Assembly (NCBI GenBank): GCA_900556545.1
Contig: USPE01000108.1
Location: 1-6,478, forward strand
Length of the DNA stretch: 6,478 nt
Direction: 5' to 3'
From: an uncultured Peptococcaceae bacterium
Lineage (GTDB): Bacteria > Bacillota > Peptococcia > Peptococcales > Peptococcaceae
Translations under genes and position numbers: made by a program
Notes under the pieces: generated by a model
Told to the model about the DNA's origin: nothing
What the model saw: the letters and a program-made list of their open reading frames with translations, nothing else
Databases searched by the model: none
Part shown: positions 1-5,611 of the stretch, piece by piece
Numbering within the stretch: the first letter of the stretch is position 1
Layout of the letters: each line of letters begins with the position of its first letter

Positions 1-108
1 GAACTGGTTATCAATAAAAAAGTTAATCGAATTCCAATTGTGAATGAAATACATGAAGTAGTAGGTATTATTTCCCGTCATGACATTATTCGGAGTATGG
101 TGGAATAA
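1..108 (+). CDS. CBS-domain protein, C-terminal fragment
   Basis: This is the last 35 codons of a gene that begins outside the window; the frame is open from base 1 to TAA at 106-108. The translation contains RIPIVNEIHEVVGIISRHD followed by IIRSMVE, the typical second half of a CBS domain: a strand with R-x-P-[IV]-V, a turn, then VGIIS-R-x-D-[IL]. CBS domains usually occur in pairs (Bateman modules) and bind adenine nucleotides such as AMP, ATP or S-adenosylmethionine to regulate an attached activity. Because this domain lies at the extreme C-terminus, the protein could be a stand-alone CBS-pair protein or a larger enzyme or transporter with a regulatory tail; the visible part cannot decide. 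A terminator follows directly, so it is transcriptionally separate from the next operon. Confidence 0.8.
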   Translation, partial: ELVINKKVNRIPIVNEIHEVVGIISRHDIIRSMVE

Positions 109-128
109 ACTGCATAGAAGTATAAACG

Positions 129-177
129 CTGCACCAGAGCCAATATGATTTTGGACTTTGGTGCAGTTTGTGGTTTT
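129..177 (+). terminator. rho-independent terminator after the CBS-domain gene
   Basis: CTGCACCA (129-136) pairs exactly with TGGTGCAG (159-166). The stem continues inwards through GAG/CTT and CCAA/TTGG with one G-U pair and one bulged A (155), leaving a 7-base loop at 144-150. The T-rich tail TTTGTGGTTTT (167-177) follows at once. It lies 20 bases after the stop codon of the CBS gene and about 45 bases before the next promoter candidate. Confidence 0.8.
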
Positions 178-220
178 ATGAAAGGAATTGCGGATGGTTC
201 TGGTTTTTCTGAAAAGAATC

Positions 221-229
221 TGATAGAAT
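221..229 (+). promoter_or_regulatory. extended -10 promoter candidate for the yjjP-like operon
   Basis: TG-A-TAGAAT (221-229) matches the extended -10 element TGnTATAAT at all but one position. No good TTGACA-like -35 lies at the usual distance, which is common for extended -10 promoters. The position fits: after the upstream terminator, 23 bases before the first start codon, and just upstream of the ribosome binding site AAAAGGAGTGG (237-247). The implied leader is very short. No operator was recognised nearby. Confidence 0.45.
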
Positions 230-252
230 GAAAAATAAAAAGGAGTGGAGCG

Positions 253-1029
253 ATGGAAGAAAAGATATCTTTGGGTGATTATCAAAAATTATTAAATACT
301 GCTATTGATTTGGGTCATTTTTTGTTGGAGGCCGGTGCAGAAACTTATCGGGTGGAGGAGTCCATTCAGAGGGTGCTGTATGCCTATGGGATTAAACATG
401 TAGATGTGTTTGCCATTACCAACAGTATTACGGTTACCATTACCATGGCTGATGACACCTGTTTTACCCGTTTGCGCCGCATTTATTCCCGCGGCACCAA
501 TTATCAGATGATAGAGGACTTGAATAATTTAAGCCGTTATATCTGCATTTATCGACCGCCTGTGGAGGAGTTCCGTCAGAGACTGAAGGAAATTTATCAT
601 AAAAAGGGATACCCCTTTTGGATGATGGTGGTTGCTTTTGCCGGTGTTGGGTTTTCTTTCACGCTGTTTTTTGGCGGCAATTTGCGGGATGCTCTGGTGG
701 CGACTCTGGCCGGTGCGCTGATTCGTGTTGTCATACAGGGTATGGAACGGGTACAAACCAATGGTTTTTTTATCAATTTGATCAATAGCTTGTTGGTGAC
801 CTTGATTGCTCTGCTGGCGGTGCGTTATCAAATTGCCGACCATAGCGACCGTATTATTATCGGTACGTTGATGACGTTGGTCCCCGGTGTTGCTGTAACC
901 AATGCAATGCGGGATATTATTGCAGGCGATTTGGTAGCCGGCACCATGAAAGGGCTGGAAGCGCTGTTGGTAGCTTTGGCCTTGGCTTTGGGAACCGGGA
1001 TGGCGTTAGTTGTGATGGGGGGTCTGTAA
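253..1029 (+). CDS. ThrE-type threonine/serine exporter, N-terminal half (YjjP-like)
   Basis: 258 aa membrane protein of the ThrE_1/YjjP (former DUF1212) family, which in split form works with a YjjB-type partner as an exporter of threonine/serine or, in some bacteria, succinate. Residues 1 to about 118 form the soluble domain with family signatures: LLEAGAETYRVEESIQRV (24-41), then FTRLRRIYSRGTN (71-83). Five hydrophobic segments follow at about 121-141, 146-162, 172-191, 200-218 and 236-256. TLMTLVPGVAVTNAMRDIIAGD (205-226) is the characteristic motif in the membrane part. The ATG at 253 is preceded by AAAAGGAGTGG (237-247), so the start is secure. The length is normal for the split family. 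The YjjB-like half begins one base after its stop, so the two are almost certainly cotranslated and form one transporter. The substrate is inferred from family membership only. Confidence 0.9.
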   Translation: MEEKISLGDYQKLLNTAIDLGHFLLEAGAETYRVEESIQRVLYAYGIKHVDVFAITNSITVTITMADDTCFTRLRRIYSRGTNYQMIEDLNNLSRYICIYRPPVEEFRQRLKEIYHKKGYPFWMMVVAFAGVGFSFTLFFGGNLRDALVATLAGALIRVVIQGMERVQTNGFFINLINSLLVTLIALLAVRYQIADHSDRIIIGTLMTLVPGVAVTNAMRDIIAGDLVAGTMKGLEALLVALALALGTGMALVVMGGL

Positions 1030-1030
1030 T

Positions 1031-1483
1031 ATGGAATTGATGATGCCTTGTCTGTATGCTTTTTTAGCCTGTATCGCTTTTTCTATCATATATCATGTGA
1101 GTTGGAAACGAATCCCGCTGACCTGCCTGGGCGGTGCGTTGGGCTGGCTGGTTTATTTGTTGTTGGATTTTCCCAGCGATGTTCCCAAGTATTTTATTGC
1201 TACAGTGGTGATTTCTGTTTATTCAGAAATTATGGCGCGGGTTTGTAAAGTGCCGGTAACTTTATTTTTGACCACAGCAGTACTGCCTTTGGTGCCAGGG
1301 GGCGGCATGTACTACACCATGGAATATTGCGTGCGCGGAGAAACCAGCTTGTTTATGGAAACCGGGCTGCACACATTGGCTTTGGCCGGCGCTATTGCGT
1401 TGGGAATTATGACAGTATCTTCTTTGGTGCGGATGTGGAAGGTAATGAAAGCGCCAAAACTTTTTCTTAAGAAACGATATTAA
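1031..1483 (+). CDS. ThrE-type threonine/serine exporter, C-terminal half (YjjB-like)
   Basis: 150 aa integral membrane protein of the ThrE_2/YjjB family, the small partner of the preceding YjjP-like subunit. About five hydrophobic segments are visible (roughly 4-22, 29-47, 52-70, 76-93 and 114-134), followed by a basic C-terminus ending LFLKKRY. The diagnostic motif is PLVPGGGMYYTM (86-97), preceded by YSEIMARVCKVPVTLFL. In actinobacterial ThrE the two halves are fused; the split form here is the usual one in Bacillota and enterobacteria. The ATG lies one base after the upstream TAA with only a G-run (1016-1022) as a weak binding site, suggesting translational coupling. Its stop overlaps the strong AAGGAGG site of the ferritin-like gene. 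An alternative frame from 1048 is only a shadow. Confidence 0.9.
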   Translation: MELMMPCLYAFLACIAFSIIYHVSWKRIPLTCLGGALGWLVYLLLDFPSDVPKYFIATVVISVYSEIMARVCKVPVTLFLTTAVLPLVPGGGMYYTMEYCVRGETSLFMETGLHTLALAGAIALGIMTVSSLVRMWKVMKAPKLFLKKRY

Positions 1484-1498
1484 GGAGGCAGATGAAAA

Positions 1499-1912
1499 AT
1501 GGCACAGGAACAGATTGCAGAAATTTTGCAGCAGGGATTGCAGGATGAAATGAATTCGGCATTGCAGTATATTGCTTTGGCAGGAAAGCATGGAGATACT
1601 GCCATCAAAAAAGAATTTTTGTCTTATGCCGGGGAAGAATTGCGGCATGCGCAGAAACTGCTGTCCCTGATGGAACAGCTGCAGGCAGAGGTTCAGGATA
1701 TTTCTTTATCGGTAGAAGAGATGGATGATCTTTATCTATATTTGATTGAATATATGGCCAGAGAAGAATCTGCCGTATTTTACTATGAAGCCTTGGAAAA
1801 GCTGTTGCAGGAGCCGGAGATAGAACGGTTGTGCAAAGAAATTCAGGGAGAAGAACGGATGCATTTGCGTCAGATCGGAGATGTATACCAGCGAGTAAAG
1901 GAAGGCCGGTAG
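1499..1912 (+). CDS. ferritin-like (rubrerythrin-type four-helix) diiron protein
   Basis: 137 aa, predicted to be entirely helical. The spacing of iron ligands expected for the ferritin-like superfamily is present: E17 in helix 1 (QDEMNSALQYIA), E47-x-x-H50 in helix 2 (GEELRHAQKL), a glutamate at 89/90 in helix 3 (MAREESAVFYYEAL), and E119-x-x-H122 in helix 4 (GEERMHLRQI). The two ExxH motifs and flanking acids point to a carboxylate-bridged diiron site. There is no C-terminal rubredoxin domain and no CxxC motif, so it is not a classical rubrerythrin. Known relatives act in peroxide reduction, iron handling or as bacterioferritin-like proteins; which applies here cannot be told. The start at 1499 has AAGGAGG at 1482-1488, overlapping the stop of the previous gene; a nearer ATG at 1492 is in another frame that soon closes. 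Only one base separates it from the kinase gene that follows. Confidence 0.82.
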   Translation: MAQEQIAEILQQGLQDEMNSALQYIALAGKHGDTAIKKEFLSYAGEELRHAQKLLSLMEQLQAEVQDISLSVEEMDDLYLYLIEYMAREESAVFYYEALEKLLQEPEIERLCKEIQGEERMHLRQIGDVYQRVKEGR

Positions 1913-1913
1913 T

Positions 1914-2648
1914 ATGACAGAAAAAAGCAAGGAACAGTTAGAATTTGCCCGTTTTTTAGCGCAGATTGGTCACGAAATACGTACGCCGTTAAATGCCATT
2001 AAAGGGTTTGGCGATTTATTGGTGGAGGAACGGGTTGGTGAGTTGAATCCGGTGCAGAAAAAATATCTGGGAAAAATGACCGACAGCGCACAAAAATTGC
2101 TTTTGGTGGTCAATCAAATTTTGGATTGGGCCAAGATGGAATCCAATCAAGTTGCGCTGCAATATCAGGAATTGGATTTGTGCCGGATTGCTGTAGAAGT
2201 GGGCGGTTTGTTGGAGCTGCGCCTGAGGGATAAAAATTTGCAGTATCATATCGATATGGTGGACTGGGCGCATGTAGAAGGCGACTGGGGACGCATTCGG
2301 GAAGTGCTGGTCAATTTGGTGGGCAACAGCATCAAGTTTACTGATAACGGCGGCAGTATCAAAGTTTCTTTTAATCGCAAGGATCAGTATTTGATTACCA
2401 GTGTCACTGATAATGGCTGCGGGATTAGTGAGGAAAAAGCGGCGCAGTTGTTTCAGCCTTTTTCAAAGGGAGTCAATCGTCCCGGGGAGGAAAGCAATAC
2501 CGGTTTGGGCCTTTGGATCTGCCGTTCCGTGATTGAGCTGCATCAGGGTTATATCTGGGTGGAAAGTAAACAGGGCCAGGGGACGGTACTTTCCTTTGCG
2601 TTGCCGATACAGCCAAATCCATCTGTACAGCAGGATATGGATAGTTAA
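1914..2648 (+). CDS. soluble histidine kinase lacking a sensor domain
   Basis: 244 aa protein made almost only of a kinase core. The phosphoacceptor box starts within 20 residues of the N-terminus: IGHEIRTPLNAIKGF with His20. A dimerisation helix pair follows (to about residue 80, ending ILDWAKMES). The ATP-binding domain has an N-box (NLVGNSIKFTDNG, key Asn138), G1 (TDNGCGIS, Asp166), F-box (LFQPFSKG, 179-186) and G2 (NTGLGLWICRSV, 195-206). All catalytic motifs look intact, so it should autophosphorylate. There is no transmembrane segment, PAS, GAF or HAMP region and no adjacent response regulator, so it is an orphan cytoplasmic kinase that must receive its signal from a partner. The ATG lies one base after the stop of the ferritin-like gene, with AAAGGAAGG (1897-1905) inside that gene, implying coupled translation. 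It is the last gene before a strong terminator. Confidence 0.88.
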   Translation: MTEKSKEQLEFARFLAQIGHEIRTPLNAIKGFGDLLVEERVGELNPVQKKYLGKMTDSAQKLLLVVNQILDWAKMESNQVALQYQELDLCRIAVEVGGLLELRLRDKNLQYHIDMVDWAHVEGDWGRIREVLVNLVGNSIKFTDNGGSIKVSFNRKDQYLITSVTDNGCGISEEKAAQLFQPFSKGVNRPGEESNTGLGLWICRSVIELHQGYIWVESKQGQGTVLSFALPIQPNPSVQQDMDS

Positions 2649-2741
2649 AATGACTGAGTGTTTTTGAGAGATGTTTTCAGTAACCAACAAAATCGTATAA
2701 ACCGGGAATTCAGCAGACATATTCCGCTGCCCGATAGCAAT

Positions 2742-2791
2742 AAAAAGCAACTGTTTTGAATCAGCGAAACGATTCAAGACAGTTGCTTTTT
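2742..2791. terminator. long bidirectional terminator hairpin between convergent operons
   Basis: Arms 2742-2762 and 2771-2791 pair over 21 positions with a single G-U wobble, closing an 8-base loop (AGCGAAAC). The left arm begins with AAAAA and the right arm ends with TTTTT, so a run of U closes the RNA hairpin in either direction. It ends the + strand operon (last stop at 2648) and can also end the - strand flavoprotein transcript (stop at 2901). Confidence 0.88.
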
Positions 2792-2811
2792 GTTACTATT
2801 TTTTTGTAACA
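2791..2811. repeat. inverted repeat TGTTAC/GTAACA with T-rich centre
   Basis: TGTTAC (2791-2796) and GTAACA (2806-2811) are perfect inverted 6-mers around a 9-base centre that is nearly all T. It abuts the bidirectional terminator. It may act as an auxiliary terminator element; a protein-binding palindrome is possible, but there is no promoter nearby to support that. Confidence 0.4.
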
Positions 2812-2828
2812 GAATGTTGTTAAAATGT

Positions 2829-2875
2829 TGCCGCTGATACAGATTTATAAATTGGCTAAATCTGCTTAAGCGGCA
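2829..2875. repeat. imperfect hairpin downstream of the flavoprotein gene
   Basis: TGCCGCT (2829-2835) pairs with AGCGGCA (2869-2875). After a 4+4 internal loop, CAGATTTA (2840-2847) pairs exactly with TAAATCTG (2857-2864), leaving a 9-base apical loop. It starts 25 bases after the stop codon of the - strand flavoprotein gene, so it should form in that gene's 3' untranslated RNA. The following sequence on the - strand has only a short T-run, so it is more likely a 3'-stabilising or weak terminator structure than a classic terminator. Confidence 0.5.
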
Positions 2876-2900
2876 TTCATTATATGATGATTGGTTTTTA

Positions 2901-3374
2901 TTAAAGATTAACTTTGCAGCTGATGGATGTAACTTCTACAGCGACAACAGCTGCAGCATGCAGATATTGCTCTGTATAAGGCAGTTTTTTATCGGTATAA
3001 TGGGCCATGATAAAATCGAAGCCGTGTTTTTTCTCTTCATCATCGGTTAAGATGCGGGCTGTGCCAACCCCCATAACGCTTTCAAAGTGCATACCGAAAA
3101 TGCAGGCAGTTTCATCATTTTGTCCGAATAACTGGCGGGAGGTATCCATTTCAAAAGCAACCGTTGGATTTTTTCGGATCAAATCCAGCTTGCGGCCTTC
3201 TCCGGCACTGTGGAAATAAAGGGTGAGGGATTCTCCCTTCTGCTCATAACCAAAGCAAAGGGGTACAATGTAAGGAACATTGTCTTCACAAAGCCCCAGG
3301 CGGCAGCTGTCGCACTGGTCCATGATGGCGGTAATACGGGTTACATCAGTTACTTCTCTGTCTTTTCTGCGCAT
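2901..3374 (-). CDS. pyridoxamine 5'-phosphate oxidase-fold flavoprotein (NimA-like)
   Basis: 157 aa protein of the PNPOx-like split-barrel family, which binds FMN or a related flavin; the nearest named relatives are 5-nitroimidazole reductases (NimA type) and general flavin reductases. Visible signatures: MRRKDREVTD at the start, PYIVPLCFGYE (34-44), LYFHSAGEGRKLDLIRKNP (52-70), VAFEMD (72-77), and a C-terminal strand AAVVAVEVTSISCKVNL. The length is usual for the family. The ATG at 3374 is chosen over an upstream in-frame GTG (3395) because the binding site AAAGGAG (complement of 3383-3389) lies 8 bases before it, and the GTG lies upstream of that site; the family also typically starts with MRR-K/R-D/E. 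The true substrate is unknown; nitroimidazole resistance should not be assumed. It follows the sensor kinase on the same strand after a 114-base gap but has its own promoter. Confidence 0.85.
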   Translation of the reverse strand: MRRKDREVTDVTRITAIMDQCDSCRLGLCEDNVPYIVPLCFGYEQKGESLTLYFHSAGEGRKLDLIRKNPTVAFEMDTSRQLFGQNDETACIFGMHFESVMGVGTARILTDDEEKKHGFDFIMAHYTDKKLPYTEQYLHAAAVVAVEVTSISCKVNL

Positions 3375-3382
3375 AAAAATTT

Positions 3383-3389
3383 CTCCTTT
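3383..3389 (-). promoter_or_regulatory. ribosome binding site fixing the flavoprotein start
   Basis: AAAGGAG on the - strand, 8 bases before the ATG at 3374. It would lie inside the coding region if the upstream GTG (3395) were used, so it supports the shorter 157 aa protein. Confidence 0.75.
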
Positions 3390-3414
3390 ATTCACTTAAT
3401 TTTTTGATATTGTT

Positions 3415-3443
3415 ATTATACCGAAACGCAAGGCAGGCCACAA
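3415..3443 (-). promoter_or_regulatory. promoter candidate for the flavoprotein gene
   Basis: On the - strand, TTGTGG (3443-3438) and a perfect TATAAT (3420-3415) are separated by 17 bases. The expected start of transcription is about 35 bases before the ATG at 3374, leaving room for the binding site. The -35 element matches the consensus at three of six positions; the -10 matches at all six. Confidence 0.6.
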
Positions 3444-3476
3444 GCTGCTATAGCACAAAAAGGGCAGGACAAGCTG
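3432..3476. repeat. imperfect direct repeat between kinase and flavoprotein genes
   Basis: GGCAGGCCACAAGCTG (3432-3447) and GGCAGGACAAGCTG (3463-3476) are direct copies that differ by a 2-base insertion. The first copy covers the -35 region of the flavoprotein promoter. Between them lies the palindrome GCTATAGC. They may be an operator pair or a small duplication; the sequence does not decide. Confidence 0.35.
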
Positions 3477-3488
3477 TTTATCGGCAAT

Positions 3489-4850
3489 TCAGTCCAGCGT
3501 ACAAGGCAGTTGGATCCCTACTAAACAGCCGCCCTGACTGATATTGGAAAAATGCACAATGCCGTTATGGGCTTTGATGATTTGCTGCACAATGGTCAGG
3601 CCAAGGCCATGATCCTGATGCTGCTGCAAGGATGTGTTGGTACGCAGGCTGTGCAGCACAGTGTCAGGAAACCCTTTGCCATCATCACGGATGGTGATCT
3701 GATATTGCTGCTCTACAATGCGGGCATCAATGGCAATGGTGCAGCCGTTGGGATTATGGCGAATGCTGTTGCCGATCAGATTTTCAAACACACGCTGTAA
3801 TAAAAGTTCGTCGGCTATAATTTGGGTTGCCTCTGCTTCGGCGCTGATTTCCACCTCGATGGGATAGCTGTTGTCCTGATATTGATTTAAAAAAGCGACG
3901 GCCGTTTTCCGAATCAGTACCGCCGGTGAAAAGCGGATTAAAGACAATGGATGGGCGCCGTATTCCAACTTGGAAGCCAAATTCAAATCGGAAATCAAGG
4001 CTTTGATTCGTTCACTTTGTTGACGGATAATGACTGCTTGCTGATGCTGCTGGCAGGTTAAGCTGTTGTCTTCTTCTAACTGGCTTGCGTAGCCCATTAC
4101 AATGGACAGTGGTGTGCGAATATCATGGGAAACACCGGAAATCCAACGGGTTCGGGTTTCGTCCCGCTGGTGCAGCTTTTGCTGCTGACGAATCAGCATG
4201 GCAGAGGCATTGTTCAATTTGCGGTTTAAGTCGCCGGTGATGCCTTTTTCAGGAAGATGAACCGGCTGCCGCACCGATAATGCCGTAATACTTTTGGAAA
4301 TCGGTTTCAGTTTATTATAAAGCCATACACCGAACAACAAAGCCAGCAAGAGAGCAGTGACTGCATTTAACAAAGCAAAGCTGCGGAAATAAGAAGGCAG
4401 CTGTTCCATAGAAGCGGTAGGCGCTGTCAGTACATATTTCCAATAGCTGCCCTGCATGTTGCCCAGTACCAGCAAGCCGTCCTCTCTGGTCCAGATGGTG
4501 ACAGGATAATCCTGCAGATACCAGCGGGAGAAAGCGGCCACTTCATTTAGTGTGTAGTCATGATGCAAGGATTCGGGCAGCTGCCAGCTCCAGATGATAC
4601 TGCCCTTGGCATCCAACAGCATGGCCCAGTCAAATTCCTGCTGTAATTGATTCATTCCCTCCGGTGTCAGATGGTATTGCTGGTTTTCCAGAATCAGATT
4701 ATCGGATATCGTTCGATAATGCATGGGATAATCCTGGGGATGCTCCTGCAGCCATGTCAGTGTAAAGAAAAAGTTCATTAACAGAAGCAGCAGCGCAATC
4801 AGGGAAGTCATCAGAACAGAACGGCTGATGATTTTGTATAAACTGTTCAT
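3489..4850 (-). CDS. membrane sensor histidine kinase of a two-component system
   Basis: 453 aa. TM1 at about 11-33 and TM2 at about 157-177 flank an extracytoplasmic sensor region of roughly 120 residues that I do not recognise. A juxtamembrane linker (about 178-230, HAMP-like at most) leads to the kinase core: H-box GVSHDIRTPLSIVMGYASQ with His242, N-box NLIGNSIRHNPNG (key Asn361), G1 RDDGKGFP (Asp390) and G2 DHGLGLTIVQQI (414-425). All catalytic residues appear intact. The protein is unusually rich in glutamine (for example RQQQKLHQRD and CQQHQQ). Its ATG overlaps the TGA of the response regulator by four bases (ATGA, 4847-4850), with AAAGG shortly upstream, so translation is coupled. The divergent BcrA/LanF-type transporter suggests it senses an antimicrobial peptide or envelope stress, but the sensed molecule is not evident. 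The regulator gene upstream is frameshifted, which may leave this kinase without its partner. Confidence 0.9.
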   Translation of the reverse strand: MNSLYKIISRSVLMTSLIALLLLLMNFFFTLTWLQEHPQDYPMHYRTISDNLILENQQYHLTPEGMNQLQQEFDWAMLLDAKGSIIWSWQLPESLHHDYTLNEVAAFSRWYLQDYPVTIWTREDGLLVLGNMQGSYWKYVLTAPTASMEQLPSYFRSFALLNAVTALLLALLFGVWLYNKLKPISKSITALSVRQPVHLPEKGITGDLNRKLNNASAMLIRQQQKLHQRDETRTRWISGVSHDIRTPLSIVMGYASQLEEDNSLTCQQHQQAVIIRQQSERIKALISDLNLASKLEYGAHPLSLIRFSPAVLIRKTAVAFLNQYQDNSYPIEVEISAEAEATQIIADELLLQRVFENLIGNSIRHNPNGCTIAIDARIVEQQYQITIRDDGKGFPDTVLHSLRTNTSLQQHQDHGLGLTIVQQIIKAHNGIVHFSNISQGGCLVGIQLPCTLD

Positions 4851-5562
4851 GGCGATACCTTTCTGACCAGCTTATAGCCCAGTCCGCGCACTGTCAGCAA
4901 GTATTGAGGATGGGAAGGATCCGGCTCTATTTTTTCCCGCAGGCGGCGAATGTGTACCATCAATGTGTTTTCGTACCCAAAAGCATCATCATGCCACACA
5001 GCCTGACAAAGGCTGTCGGTGGTGACAATATTCCCCTGATTTTCCCAAAGCTTTTTTAACAGCGCAAATTCTTTGGCGGTTAGGGTCTGTTGTCCGTTAG
5101 CGGTGGTAATGGTGCCGCTGCCCCAATGAATGACGGTTTCCCCCAGCGCAGCTTCTTCGTCAGTTTTTGGTTCCTGTAAGATGGGACGGTAAGTGCGGCG
5201 TAAAACTGCCGTTAACCGCAGAATTAATTCTTTGGGCAAAAAGGGCTTGGTAATGTAATCATCTGCCCCCAATCCCAATCCTTGCAGTCGGTCAGCATCC
5301 TGATCTTTCGCTGATAAAAACAGGACAGGAATATCCCGCTGGGCCTGCAGCTCCTGTAATAGAGAAAATCCGTCTCCATCGGGCAGCATAATATCCAGTA
5401 CTGCGGCATCAGGCGGCTGGCGCAAAAATATTTGTCTGGCCTGTGCGCAGCTGCTGGCGGTTAATACATTTTGAAATCCTGCCTTAAAATATTGTAAATC
5501 ATCTGCAGCAGTTCTTTGTTATCATCCACCAGTAAAATTTTTAAAGTATATAGTTGTTGCAT
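4847..5562 (-). pseudogene. OmpR-family response regulator, frameshifted in the receiver domain
   Basis: The gene starts at ATG 5562 with a GGGTGAT site upstream and encodes MQQLYTLKILLVDDNKELL, the first strand of a receiver with acidic pair Asp13-Asp14. It runs into a stop at 5461-5463 after 33 codons. The rest continues in another frame: AGFQNVLTASSCAQARQIF, then 192 residues open from a TTG at 5425 to TGA at 4847. That part holds the phosphoacceptor LDIMLPDGDG (Asp at codon 5395-5393), FLSAK, the conserved Lys in DDYITKPF, and a complete winged-helix DNA-binding domain (LTAKEFALLKKLW to RGLGYKLV). The shift falls at about 5478-5486. Restoring 1 or 4 bases gives a normal protein of 238 or 239 aa. 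No credible ribosome binding site precedes the TTG, and a product from it would lack the acidic pair. It is either a broken gene, a rare recoding event or a sequence error. The kinase follows with an ATGA overlap. Confidence 0.85.
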
Positions 5563-5579
5563 ATATATCACCCATATCT

Positions 5580-5608
5580 ATTATAGCCTATTTTTTGCAG
5601 TCATGCAG
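5580..5608 (-). promoter_or_regulatory. promoter candidate for the response regulator/kinase operon
   Basis: A perfect TATAAT lies on the - strand (5585-5580), 17 bases downstream of a poor -35 (CTGCAT, 5608-5603). Transcription would start near 5573, giving an extremely short leader before ATG 5562. The weak -35 adjoins the direct-repeat array (5612-5661), which fits activation or autoregulation by the bound regulator. Confidence 0.45.
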
Positions 5609-5611
5609 TAT

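Noticed and set aside
1262..1648. A 128-codon open frame on the - strand
   Set aside because: It is antisense to the YjjB-like and ferritin-like genes, both of which have clear family motifs and ribosome binding sites.
2703..2733. Small bulged hairpin (CGGG, CAGC / GCTG, CCCG) before the bidirectional terminator
   Set aside because: It has only 8 pairs with a 4-base bulge and an 11-base loop; it is too weak to call as a separate element.
2658..2759. A 33-codon open frame starting at GTG after the orphan kinase gene
   Set aside because: It has no ribosome binding site, shows no recognisable motif, and ends inside the terminator stem.
2463..2777. A 104-codon open frame on the - strand
   Set aside because: It begins inside the terminator hairpin and runs antisense through the G2 box of a well-supported kinase gene; its composition looks like an antisense shadow.
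3375..3395. Seven-residue N-terminal extension of the flavoprotein from a GTG start
   Set aside because: The strong AAAGGAG site lies downstream of that GTG and is correctly spaced for the ATG at 3374, which also matches the usual family N-terminus.
4847..5425. Treating the 192-codon TTG-initiated frame as a complete response regulator
   Set aside because: It lacks the first strand and acidic pair of the receiver, which are present just upstream in another frame, and the TTG has no credible ribosome binding site.
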